This document shows positions 7,178-15,186 of a stretch of DNA of 30,490 nucleotides, piece after piece (the first letter of the stretch is position 1; the number at the start of each line of letters is the position of its first letter). The notes under the pieces were generated by a model. It ran no database searches. It worked only from the letters and a program-made list of their open reading frames with translations, and had not been told where the DNA came from. A program made the position numbers and the translations under genes. Location: NCBI GenBank assembly GCA_964394585.1, contig CAYMYI010000043.1, positions 1-30,490 on the forward strand, read 5' to 3'. Source of the DNA: CAYUJH01 sp964394585 (lineage in GTDB: Bacteria; Bacteroidota; Bacteroidia; Cytophagales; Flammeovirgaceae).

Positions 7178-7918
7178 ATGATAGAGCAACTTAAGCAGCT
7201 ATATCGCCGAGAGCAATTTATGCCTACATGGCGGTCTATCTTTCTGAACTCTAACTACCTGATTCGCAAGGAAATTTATGGAGGCATTCGCCGAAATGCG
7301 CATTATATGCAAGGGCATATGCTCGATTTTGGATGTGGCACCAAAGCATATGCCTCCCTGTTTTCGGTGGAAAAGCACATCGGAGTCGATTTAGAGGTAA
7401 ACGAGGGACACCAAAACCCCAATACTTCGATCGATGTGTTCTACGATGGAAAAACGCTGCCCTTTGCCCCCGAAACGTTTGATAGCATTTATAGCAGCGA
7501 GGTTTTTGAACATATCTTCAACCTTGAAGAAATTCTAAAAGAACTGCACCGTGTCCTGAAACCTGGCGGATATATGTTGCTCACATTTCCCTTTGTATGG
7601 CCTGAACATGAAAAGCCTTACGATTTTGCCCGATATACCTCGTTTGGGGCGCGTCATCTTTTACAAAAACATGGCTTTGAAATTGTAAAAGAAGAAAAAG
7701 GGTTGAATTTCTTTCAAACCCTCATGCAATTGCGCGCTGCATTTCTGTACTATCATATATTTCCAAAATCGAATCTTATAAAGGCAGTTCTTACCATCCT
7801 GTTGATCGCCCCTATCAATTTGGCAGCCATCTTGTGCTCTCCTCTCATGCCCAAAAACGCTGACTTATACGCCAGCAATATTTTTGTAGTACAGAAACCT
7901 AACCCTGCTTTTCTTTGA
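7178..7918 (+). CDS. Class I SAM-dependent methyltransferase
   Basis: The 246 residues follow the type-11 methyltransferase order. Motif I is LDFGCGTKAY (about 49-58), the acidic end of strand 2 is HIGVDLE, FDSIYSSEVFEHI carries the third motif, and RVLKPGGYMLLTFPF (about 125-140) is the post-motif strand. A C-terminal hydrophobic segment (about 190-225, LIKAVLTILLIAPINLAAILC) may be a membrane anchor or monotopic helix. The substrate cannot be read from sequence; in an operon with three glycosyltransferases, methylation of a sugar or lipid-linked glycan intermediate is the best guess. Its stop overlaps the TTG start of the next gene (TTGA). Confidence 0.88.
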   Translation: MIEQLKQLYRREQFMPTWRSIFLNSNYLIRKEIYGGIRRNAHYMQGHMLDFGCGTKAYASLFSVEKHIGVDLEVNEGHQNPNTSIDVFYDGKTLPFAPETFDSIYSSEVFEHIFNLEEILKELHRVLKPGGYMLLTFPFVWPEHEKPYDFARYTSFGARHLLQKHGFEIVKEEKGLNFFQTLMQLRAAFLYYHIFPKSNLIKAVLTILLIAPINLAAILCSPLMPKNADLYASNIFVVQKPNPAFL

Positions 7919-8685
7919 AAATCTACGTAATCAACTTGCCGCGTTCTACGGAGCGCAAACGGCATATGAAACAACAGCTCGATGCACTCGGTATGCCTTT
8001 CGAGTGGGTTGACGCTGTAGATGGCAGAGCACTTACACAAAGGCAAATCGCTGAAACATGTCATTTAAACGCAGTCGCAAAATCGCCGCAATGGCTCAAC
8101 CGAGGCGCAATTGGCTGTGCCCTTAGCCATTTGAGTGTGTATCAAAAAATGATAGATGATAACATTCCCTTTGCCCTAGTACTCGAAGATGACGTCCACA
8201 TTTCGGAAAGCCTCCCGCACTTATTACCTATGCTCGTAGAGCAGCTTACCCAACAAGAAATACTACTGCTGTACGCAAGTTCTTTTCAGAAAATCATCTT
8301 CCCTGCTGCGCAGGTTACTTCAGTGCACCAAACGTATTCGCTGGCGGTTCCAAAGCAACTCGAAACGATTACTTCGGCGGGAGCTTACCTGCTTTCACGC
8401 AAAGTGGCACAAAACATGGCAAACAGCATTTTACCCATTCGTGCTACTGCCGATAGTTGGGGCTATTACCAAAAAAAAGGTGCTTTTGAACAGTTGCGCT
8501 GTGTAATTCCTTTCCCCATTATGCCTGCCTTTTTACAAAGTGAAATTGACTATATTTCAGCAAATACTACATGGGGCAAGCTACTGAAATGGTTGGGGAA
8601 ACACCCCGCTTCCCCAGTGCGGACGCTGCTCCGTTGGAAACGCAAAAACGCTTGGAAACACATTTCTAACTACGCAATTGAATGA
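7915..8685 (+). CDS. Glycosyltransferase family 25
   Basis: This is a LOS/LPS-type GT25 enzyme of 256 residues. The N-terminal MKIYVINLPRSTERK is the family's first strand and P-loop-like turn; GAIGCALSHLSVYQKM is the second conserved block; LVLEDDVHIS (Glu91-Asp92-Asp93) holds the metal-binding acidic motif. These enzymes typically move galactose or a related sugar from a nucleotide sugar onto a surface glycan. The start is TTG at 7915: it overlaps the methyltransferase stop and is required to include the conserved first strand, since the next ATG is 17 codons inside. The stop overlaps the next ATG (ATGA). It has no signal peptide and is cytosolic or peripheral. Confidence 0.9.
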   Translation: MKIYVINLPRSTERKRHMKQQLDALGMPFEWVDAVDGRALTQRQIAETCHLNAVAKSPQWLNRGAIGCALSHLSVYQKMIDDNIPFALVLEDDVHISESLPHLLPMLVEQLTQQEILLLYASSFQKIIFPAAQVTSVHQTYSLAVPKQLETITSAGAYLLSRKVAQNMANSILPIRATADSWGYYQKKGAFEQLRCVIPFPIMPAFLQSEIDYISANTTWGKLLKWLGKHPASPVRTLLRWKRKNAWKHISNYAIE

Positions 8686-10118
8686 ATACTTCAGCGAAAT
8701 TAACTTCTTCGCGTGCTTTGCTAGCACTCATAGGCCTTGGGCTCATCGCCCGGCTACTCTTCTTTTTTGTGGGAGCCGAACGATACTTTGGCGCAGGATT
8801 TAACCTGGTAGAGTCCGATACGCACTCAAGCATAGCCAACCTGATTGAAACAGGCACCTATACGCTCGACCCTCGCTTAGAGTATGGCTACTTTGCTCGA
8901 ATGCCCGGCTATGCCTTTTTTGTCGGTATATTTTATTTGCTTTTCGATGGCGACAAAAGCCAAATTTACCCCACCATTGCCTGGGTACATATCGTTCTCG
9001 ATCTGCTTACGCTATTCTTGTTTTACCGAACTGCAGCCGCTCTCTTCAAAAACAGAGTATATGCACTGTGGGCAGGGTTACTCTATGCGACCTATCCGTT
9101 TATCATCGTTTGGACGCCCACGGCATTTTCAGAGCCGGTGAGTATTTTTTTTATGGTGCTTGCCCTGCACAGCTATGCCCATGTACAAGGTAGTTTACGC
9201 TGGTTTAGCATTGCAGCTTGTGTAGGAGTCGCCACCTTAGTACGCCCTCAACTCGCACTTCTCCTCCCGCTATTTGGGCTATTATTACTGTACGAACACT
9301 ACCGCAGTTTTCCTACACTCCTCAAAATGGGTATTGTTTACAGCTTGGGGGCACTCCTCACCTATGGGCTATGGCCTATTCGGAACTATGTTAACCACGA
9401 TAAGCTCATTCTTTCGCAAGACTTACGGGGGTTCAGCAATTGGAGCGAAGACGTCATTAACTTTATGCGGCTAATCCATGCTGTAAAGGAAAATTGGCAA
9501 CCACAGTTTGGGCAAATCTTGCGCAACGAAACCGTCAGCGTCCCTGAAGTGCTTTGCCGAAACCCTGCCGACTCGCTCTTGTTTGTAGAAACTACCCAAC
9601 TTGCCCAAACCTGTTCGTTTGGGTTTAGCCAATGGCAAACGATGGGCTATTGGAAGGCGCCTATACCTTTTGGAGAGCAAGGTTGCACACAGGAAGTAGC
9701 ACAAAATTTTGAGATTCTACGGCAGCGCGTTATCGAGCAATATCCCTACGATTACTACATTGGGGTTCCCCTACAAAATCTACGAAAGGCTTTTTTTAAA
9801 ATTGACATTGAAAACACGTCGCGTTCGGGGATTCTCGTATCACTCTTATTCCTGTTCCGAAGCGCGTTACTTATTACCGGCATTGTGGGGATGGTGCTTT
9901 GGTTACGCAGTAGTTCGCTTGTACATCAGCCTATCGCTTGGTTGATGCTGGCGTATTTCATCAGCTGGTATCTTTTACTCTGCGGAGGTACTGCCGTACA
10001 GATGCGCAATATGGAAATGCGTTATTTGCTCCCTGCGGATATTCTGATGCTTTTCCCAGCGGCTTATGTGCTAGCGCTGCTTTTTCAGCGCCTTACGATT
10101 TTCCAAAAGCTAGCCTAA
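8682..10118 (+). CDS. ArnT/PMT-like GT-C membrane glycosyltransferase
   Basis: This 478-residue polytopic protein has about 10-12 hydrophobic helices. The first lumen/periplasm-facing loop after helix 1 carries an acidic pair in LVESDTHSS, where GT-C enzymes place their catalytic Asp/Glu, and the RMPGYAFFVGIFYLLF block matches the RxPGYP-type motif of ArnT/dolichyl-mannosyltransferase relatives (glycosyltransferase family 39 or 83-like). A ~120-residue soluble loop (about residues 245-370, with two to three Cys) sits before the last helices. It probably transfers a sugar from an undecaprenyl carrier in the periplasm. The start overlaps the GT25 stop by four bases; the next gene follows after 6 bp. 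Confidence 0.8.
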   Translation: MNTSAKLTSSRALLALIGLGLIARLLFFFVGAERYFGAGFNLVESDTHSSIANLIETGTYTLDPRLEYGYFARMPGYAFFVGIFYLLFDGDKSQIYPTIAWVHIVLDLLTLFLFYRTAAALFKNRVYALWAGLLYATYPFIIVWTPTAFSEPVSIFFMVLALHSYAHVQGSLRWFSIAACVGVATLVRPQLALLLPLFGLLLLYEHYRSFPTLLKMGIVYSLGALLTYGLWPIRNYVNHDKLILSQDLRGFSNWSEDVINFMRLIHAVKENWQPQFGQILRNETVSVPEVLCRNPADSLLFVETTQLAQTCSFGFSQWQTMGYWKAPIPFGEQGCTQEVAQNFEILRQRVIEQYPYDYYIGVPLQNLRKAFFKIDIENTSRSGILVSLLFLFRSALLITGIVGMVLWLRSSSLVHQPIAWLMLAYFISWYLLLCGGTAVQMRNMEMRYLLPADILMLFPAAYVLALLFQRLTIFQKLA

Positions 10119-10124
10119 AAAGAT

Positions 10125-11336
10125 ATGACTACGCATGTACTCTATCTTTCATACGATGGCATGACCGACCCCTTGGGGTATTCGCAGGTCATCAGTTACT
10201 TAAAAAAAATAGCTGAACAGCAGGTACGCTTCACGTTAATTTCCTTTGAAAAACCTGCACGTTGGCAGCAACATGGGGAAACCTTGCACCAAGAATTAGC
10301 AGCCTATCCCATCCGATGGATTCCGCTGGTGTATCATAAATCGCCTCCGATACTTTCTACATTGTACGACTTGTGGCGACTACGCCAGCTTGCAAAGCGC
10401 GTACAACAGGAAGATGCTGCCGATATTGTGCATTGCAGAGGATACCTTACGGCTATAATAGGGCACTGGCTACAAAAAAAAGCAGGAGTACGTTTCCTGT
10501 TCGATATGCGTGCTTTTTTTGCCGATGAGCGCCGCGAAAGCGGTCAGTGGCGTGCAAACCATCCTTTGTACAGCAGAGTATATGGTTACTTTAAGCGAAA
10601 AGAAAAAGAATTTTTAAGCGATGCCGACGCGGTGGTGTCGCTCACTCATAAAGGAAAATCGGTTCTGGAAACTTGGGGAACGCATGCTCCTATTCATGTA
10701 ATTCCTTGCGCAGCAGACCTAAATCATTTTTCGCCTAACCATGTTTCTGAAGTTCAACGAAATAACCTTAAAACAAAACTCTCTATTTCTGACCAGTTTG
10801 TATTAACGTATGTAGGCTCTTTAGGCCGATATTTACCCGAAGCCATGATGCTATTCTTTCGGCAACTTCGTCTACAGCAACCTTCGGCAGTATTTCTATT
10901 ACTCACACAAGAGTCTCCGCGAATCATCGTCGAATTAGCGGCTCGGCATGGCATACCGCAAAGCGCTTTGCGCATCCAATCGGTAGAGCGTAGCGAAATG
11001 CCCACCTACCTTTCCTTGGCAAATTGGGGCATTTTTTTCGCTTCCACGGGTTTGGGAAAAACCCTGTACTCTCCTGTAAAAATGGGGGAATTGTTGGCGA
11101 TGGGCATTCCTTTAATATGCAACCAAGGTTTAGGCGATGCCGATACCTTTATAGAAACATTTCAAGTAGGATATACCCTGACAGACTTTAGCCCGGAAAG
11201 CATGCAAGTCACTGTACGCCATATGCTACAAAACCCGCCGAACCCCGAAAATATGCTGAAGGCCGCCAAAACTATCTTTCAGTTAGAGGAAGGCGCTGCA
11301 AAGTATAAAGCCATTTACACACAGTTGAAAGGCTAA
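10125..11336 (+). CDS. Glycosyltransferase family 4-like
   Basis: The 403 residues show a GT-B fold. The N-terminal domain opens with THVLYLSYDGMTDPLGYSQ, the acceptor side used in GT4 enzymes of surface polysaccharides. It is followed by DADAVVSLTHKGK, then VIPCAADLNHFSP at the hinge, and FVLTYVGSLGRY beginning the nucleotide-sugar domain. The catalytic/donor-binding acidic motif is YSPVKMGELLAMGIPLICN (Glu within KMGE). There is no membrane helix. It is the last gene of the operon starting at 5805, and its stop is 2 bp from the convergent fabH stop, so no room is left for a separate terminator hairpin. Confidence 0.88.
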   Translation: MTTHVLYLSYDGMTDPLGYSQVISYLKKIAEQQVRFTLISFEKPARWQQHGETLHQELAAYPIRWIPLVYHKSPPILSTLYDLWRLRQLAKRVQQEDAADIVHCRGYLTAIIGHWLQKKAGVRFLFDMRAFFADERRESGQWRANHPLYSRVYGYFKRKEKEFLSDADAVVSLTHKGKSVLETWGTHAPIHVIPCAADLNHFSPNHVSEVQRNNLKTKLSISDQFVLTYVGSLGRYLPEAMMLFFRQLRLQQPSAVFLLLTQESPRIIVELAARHGIPQSALRIQSVERSEMPTYLSLANWGIFFASTGLGKTLYSPVKMGELLAMGIPLICNQGLGDADTFIETFQVGYTLTDFSPESMQVTVRHMLQNPPNPENMLKAAKTIFQLEEGAAKYKAIYTQLKG

Positions 11337-11338
11337 CC

Positions 11339-12337
11339 TCACCACTGTACCAATGCGCTCGCCCAAGTAAAACCGCTTCCGAAAGCGGCTAAACATACTA
11401 AGCTTCCTGCTTTGATTTTACCTGCCTCCATTGCTTCACAAATTCCGATAGGGATAGAAGCCGCCGTTGTGTTTCCATATTTTTGGATAGTATTATGGAT
11501 TTTTTCGTCCGCTAAATTCATTTTTTTCTGAATGAATTGAGAAATCCGCAAGTTGGCTTGGTGTGGGATAAGCACATCAATATCGCTAACTTTTTTATTG
11601 TTTTTAGCAAGAGCCTCTTCAATCACTTCTTGGAAACGCACCACTGCATTTTTAAAAACGAACTGCCCGTTCATCACCGGGTAGAATGTCCCTCCGGGCT
11701 TTGTCATGTCAGGATGGAACCGTTCTTTCTTGCTAAAGCCGGGGTCAAGCAGCGCCAGCTCTTCTGCATGCTGCCCCTCGCTGTGTAAGTGCGTAGAAAG
11801 GATTCCCTTTGATTCGTCGGTCGCTGAGATGACCGCAGCGCCTGCTCCATCGCCAAAAATCACCGAAATATGCCTGCCGTGGTCTGAGTAATCAAGCCCG
11901 GTTGAGTGTACTTCTGAGCCTACTAACAGTACATTTTCGTACATACCTGTTTTAATGTATTGCTCTGCGATGGAAAGCCCATACACGAAGCCAGAACACT
12001 GTGCCCGCACGTCAATCGCACCAATGTTTCCAAAACCCAGTTCGCGTTGTAAAAGAACGCCAGAGCCAGGGAATACGTAATCGGGGCTAAGCGTAGCATA
12101 GACAATCAAATCAATATCTTTAGGGGTAACTCCGGCGGCATCCATTGCCTTTTGAGCTGCTTTTGCCCCCATCACATAGTTTTTGTCTTCTGCCACATCG
12201 GCATAGCGGCGCTCTTTAATACCGGTGCGTTCTTGAATCCACTCATCTGAAGTGTTCATGCGCTGTGAGAGGTCATCGTTTGTTACCACGTTTTCGGGCA
12301 CGTAGTAGCCCATTCCTGAGATGTACGCGTTTTTCAT
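11339..12337 (-). CDS. fabH: 3-oxoacyl-ACP synthase III (KAS III)
   Basis: This enzyme starts fatty-acid synthesis by condensing acetyl-CoA or branched acyl-CoA with malonyl-ACP. The catalytic triad is Cys114 (RAQCSGFVYG), His259 (IPHQANLRI) and Asn289 (KYGNTTAAS). At 332 residues it is somewhat longer than the ~317 of E. coli FabH; the extra length is mainly a loop near 190-215 (GFSKKERFHPDMTKPGG), which I recall as usual for Bacteroidota homologues. It lies 104 bp after sufU with a perfect TAnnTTTG box in the gap, so it may have its own promoter while also receiving read-through. There is a second KAS locus (fabF) in this window. Confidence 0.93.
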   Translation of the reverse strand: MKNAYISGMGYYVPENVVTNDDLSQRMNTSDEWIQERTGIKERRYADVAEDKNYVMGAKAAQKAMDAAGVTPKDIDLIVYATLSPDYVFPGSGVLLQRELGFGNIGAIDVRAQCSGFVYGLSIAEQYIKTGMYENVLLVGSEVHSTGLDYSDHGRHISVIFGDGAGAAVISATDESKGILSTHLHSEGQHAEELALLDPGFSKKERFHPDMTKPGGTFYPVMNGQFVFKNAVVRFQEVIEEALAKNNKKVSDIDVLIPHQANLRISQFIQKKMNLADEKIHNTIQKYGNTTAASIPIGICEAMEAGKIKAGSLVCLAAFGSGFTWASALVQW

Positions 12338-12391
12338 GTCAATATCCGTTTTTTACTTGTATTTAATGTGTTGTTAAAAAGTGCGTAACTT

Positions 12392-12399
12392 CAAAAGTA
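12392..12399 (-). promoter_or_regulatory. Candidate -7 box of fabH
   Basis: On the minus strand TACTTTTG is an exact TAnnTTTG box in the sufU-fabH gap, giving a leader of about 50 nt. No TTTG was found at the proper upstream distance, so the assignment is weak. Confidence 0.35.
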
Positions 12400-12441
12400 G
12401 GATAGTTTTTGGTTTTTCTTGCTATAGATATAGTTGTTTTG

Positions 12442-12858
12442 CTAACCAAGTTGCTGGTAGAGCGCTTCCCAACTTAGGGTAACACAGGTTTTACGCTGGG
12501 GGAATTGCTGTACTCCGGCGAACGCTGAAAACAGCTCATGGGTTCTGCTGCTACCACCTTCGATGTGAAGCAAAAACAGACGATAGAGCTCATGATAAGC
12601 TTCGATGTTTTTCCCTTGTAGATATTTCATCAGTACCGAAGTAGATGCTTTGGAAAGCGCGCAGCCATGTCCATAAAAGCTTGCCTGCTCAATTATGTTC
12701 TCTTCATGTATAGAAAGATATAATATATAGCTATCGCCGCAGAGTGGGTTATATGCTTCTATCTGATGGGTATAGTGATCGGGCTTTCCGTAATGCAAGG
12801 GCTGCTTGCTGTGCGTTCGGATTACCTGCTGATATAGTTTTGATAAGTCATGCGCCAT
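12442..12858 (-). CDS. sufU: SufU, Fe-S assembly sulfur acceptor
   Basis: SufU takes persulfide sulfur from the cysteine desulfurase SufS for Fe-S cluster assembly. The four zinc ligands of the family are all present at the expected spacing: Cys40 and Asp42 in NPLCGDS, Cys66 in GHGCALSKAS, Cys125 in RKTCVTLSW. The ~18-residue insertion that separates SufU from IscU lies between the last two. At 138 residues it has normal length. Its ATG shares one base with the sufS stop (TAATG), so the two products are made together, which fits their direct partnership. No sufB, sufC or sufD is in the window. Confidence 0.92.
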   Translation of the reverse strand: MAHDLSKLYQQVIRTHSKQPLHYGKPDHYTHQIEAYNPLCGDSYILYLSIHEENIIEQASFYGHGCALSKASTSVLMKYLQGKNIEAYHELYRLFLLHIEGGSSRTHELFSAFAGVQQFPQRKTCVTLSWEALYQQLG

Positions 12859-14066
12859 TATTTGAAAAATGAGATTAAATCTTTTAAATGAAAGATAAAC
12901 CGGTCGATTTCATCAACCATATTGTAAATGCCAAAAGAGATACGTGCCGTTGCCGCCACCTTGTAAAATGCCATTAGCGGCTGAGTGCAATGATGTCCTG
13001 CACGGATGGCAATACCCTTCTCCCCTAAAAAAGTAGCGACATCGTGTGGGTGAACGCCCGTTACGCTAAACGAGATAATGCCCCCCTTTTCTGTGGCGTT
13101 CCCTAGTACGGTTACTTCCGATAACTGTGCAAGCTGTTGCGTAGCATATGAAAGGAGTTGTTGCTGATGCTTCCAAATTGAAGCACGCCCTATTTCTTCA
13201 ATAAACTGTATAGCCCGCATAAGCCCTACAGCTCCTGCAACATTAGGTGTACCTGCCTCAAACTTATGGGGTAAACGGTTAAAAGTGGTGTTTTCAAACT
13301 GCACAGTGCGAATCATCCCTCCCCCAAACTGATAGGGGGGCATGGCGTCTAACCATTTTTGCTTGCCATATAATACACCAATCCCCATAGGGCCATAGAG
13401 TTTATGCCCTGAAAACACAAGAAAATCGCAAGCTAGTGCTTGTACATCAAGCGGAAGACATGCCGCACTTTGGGCAGCGTCAATCAATACAGGAATGCCT
13501 TTTTGGTGTGCTTCCGCGATGATAGCTTCGATGGGGTTACATGTGCCAAGCGTGTTGGAAATATGCACACACGCCAACATTTTCACTTTTTCGGTAAGCA
13601 ACGCCGAAAGCACCGAGTAATCGAGCATACCATCTTCTAAAACAGGTACTACCTTTAAGACAGCTCCTTTTTGAGCGCAAGCTTGCTGCCAAGGCACTAA
13701 GTTGGCGTGGTGTTCCATAGCGGTAACCACTACATGATCGCCTTTTTGGAGGTGGGGCATTAAAAAGGATTGTGCCACAAGGTTAATGCTCTCTGTTGCT
13801 CCCTTGGTAAATATGATTTCTTCCGGATGTGCTGCGTTGAGGTATTGTTGGGTTTTGTACCGTGCTTGCTCGTACACTTGAGAAGCCTGCCAAGCTAAAG
13901 GATAGACTCCTCGGTGTGCATTGGCATTTTGATGGGTATAGAAATGGGTAAGCGCCTCAATTACCTGCGCTGGCTTTTGGGTAGTAGCGGCGCTATCCAA
14001 GTAAATTAGCGGTGGATGGTGATACTGAAAAATGGGGAATTGTTCTCGAATCGCTGAATGTTGCAT
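12858..14066 (-). CDS. sufS: SufS cysteine desulfurase
   Basis: This PLP enzyme converts cysteine to alanine and passes the sulfur as a persulfide to SufU. The PLP-binding lysine is Lys222 in FSGHKLYGP, the stacking His is in MEHHANLVPW (119-120), the pyridine-N Asp is Asp196 in PVLIDAAQS, and the sulfur-accepting Cys is Cys360 in RAGHHCTQPLM. The length of 402 residues is standard for group-II desulfurases. It is translationally coupled to sufU and starts 15 bp after the stop of the HEPN-like gene, so all three are probably on one transcript. No separate promoter is visible in the 15-bp gap. Confidence 0.95.
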   Translation of the reverse strand: MQHSAIREQFPIFQYHHPPLIYLDSAATTQKPAQVIEALTHFYTHQNANAHRGVYPLAWQASQVYEQARYKTQQYLNAAHPEEIIFTKGATESINLVAQSFLMPHLQKGDHVVVTAMEHHANLVPWQQACAQKGAVLKVVPVLEDGMLDYSVLSALLTEKVKMLACVHISNTLGTCNPIEAIIAEAHQKGIPVLIDAAQSAACLPLDVQALACDFLVFSGHKLYGPMGIGVLYGKQKWLDAMPPYQFGGGMIRTVQFENTTFNRLPHKFEAGTPNVAGAVGLMRAIQFIEEIGRASIWKHQQQLLSYATQQLAQLSEVTVLGNATEKGGIISFSVTGVHPHDVATFLGEKGIAIRAGHHCTQPLMAFYKVAATARISFGIYNMVDEIDRFIFHLKDLISFFK

Positions 14067-14081
14067 AAATATGGGCTGACA

Positions 14082-15128
14082 TCAGGCGGCAACAGTGTAC
14101 GGGCATATTTGTTGGAGTAAGTCTTGGAACTCTTCTACTAATTCGCTGTAGTTACTCAGCATGCTTAAGTCGCACTTTTCCGTTACTTGCGTGCCTACGT
14201 GGTAAATTTTACCATCACTAAACCGCGTGTACATAAAAATATCTTTTTTAAGGTTGAATTTTTCGCGCGAGTCAATCACTTCTGTTCTTGTATCTATCAC
14301 TAAAGGCGATAAATTTAAGAATGCACTCAAATCGCGCATATTTTGCACCAACAATACCGCATTGCTATCGGAAAACACATCGGCTGTTTTTTCTTTAGAA
14401 TGAAATTCTGAGTCGGCACTGTTTAAAATATCGATGAGGTGTTCAAACCTTGGAGGGCGGTTTCGCTGTTTGAGCACTTTAATTTCTCGAACGGTTACCA
14501 ATCGGTATTTTACTAAATAGGCAATGCTTTTTAAAATGAAGGTGAGCTTATCTTCATATTCTACACATCTTCTTTCAATTTCCTCGTCGTTCAAATTGAT
14601 TTGATAATGCCCAATTTCGTTGCGTTCGGGTACCCAAAAATCGAAGGCATCAAAAATCTTTTTGTTGCACATATCGCCCATTTCGGGCATAAAAAACGAT
14701 AGTTCGTGCTTGTTAAACAAAGTACCAATAGAACGTATTGCCCAGGTAAAACTTCCCATACTTAATAATAGAAAGCGCCGATGAAACTCTTTTGCCAGCC
14801 CTTCGGGCACTGCGACTTTATTTTCTTCCACTTTTTGGTATAACTCTATCACCATTACAAAGCTGATAAACTGCATGGTACGTTCAATAGTCTTGAAGAG
14901 CTGGTCGAGTCGCCCTCGGTTCATTTCGCGCATTGAGCCTGAAAACAGTCGGCGTAGCTCAATGCCAATAGGCCACGGAAAATTTTTAACAACTTGGTCG
15001 GCAAGCATCCGAGGATCGGTTTCTTCGTCATCGTCGTCGTCGTCAGCTAGGTACTTGCTAAGTGCGGGCTTGTACTTTGCCATTTCGTGAAATACTTCAA
15101 TGATTAATTGTTCATTTACTCGAGCCAT
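14082..15128 (-). CDS. Putative HEPN-domain protein
   Basis: I do not recognise a named family for the 348 residues. The protein is helical and cytosolic, with an acidic tract of six Asp (29-34) encoded by a trinucleotide run. Residues ~75-210 form a helical bundle with VPERNEIGHYQINL at 166-179. Arg169-Asn170-x3-His174 matches the R-x4-H catalytic motif of HEPN ribonucleases, with Asn after Arg as in the most common active form. A following helix (182-209) would close the bundle. Residues ~255-345 are beta-rich (AFLNLSPLVIDTR..., DIFMYTRFSDGKIYHVG). It starts 58 bp after the stop of the nSTAND1 gene and is followed 15 bp later by sufS. A role as effector or partner of the STAND protein is inference from motif and position. 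Confidence 0.55.
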   Translation of the reverse strand: MARVNEQLIIEVFHEMAKYKPALSKYLADDDDDDEETDPRMLADQVVKNFPWPIGIELRRLFSGSMREMNRGRLDQLFKTIERTMQFISFVMVIELYQKVEENKVAVPEGLAKEFHRRFLLLSMGSFTWAIRSIGTLFNKHELSFFMPEMGDMCNKKIFDAFDFWVPERNEIGHYQINLNDEEIERRCVEYEDKLTFILKSIAYLVKYRLVTVREIKVLKQRNRPPRFEHLIDILNSADSEFHSKEKTADVFSDSNAVLLVQNMRDLSAFLNLSPLVIDTRTEVIDSREKFNLKKDIFMYTRFSDGKIYHVGTQVTEKCDLSMLSNYSELVEEFQDLLQQICPYTVAA

Positions 15129-15186
15129 TGGTTTATCATTTAATGCTATTTATAAAGGAGGGGTCATATATATCAAGTCTAAATTT

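Noticed and set aside
8884..10216. Alternative frames of 66-92 codons on both strands within the GT-C gene
   Set aside because: They are shadows of the long frame with unnatural composition and no recognisable motif.
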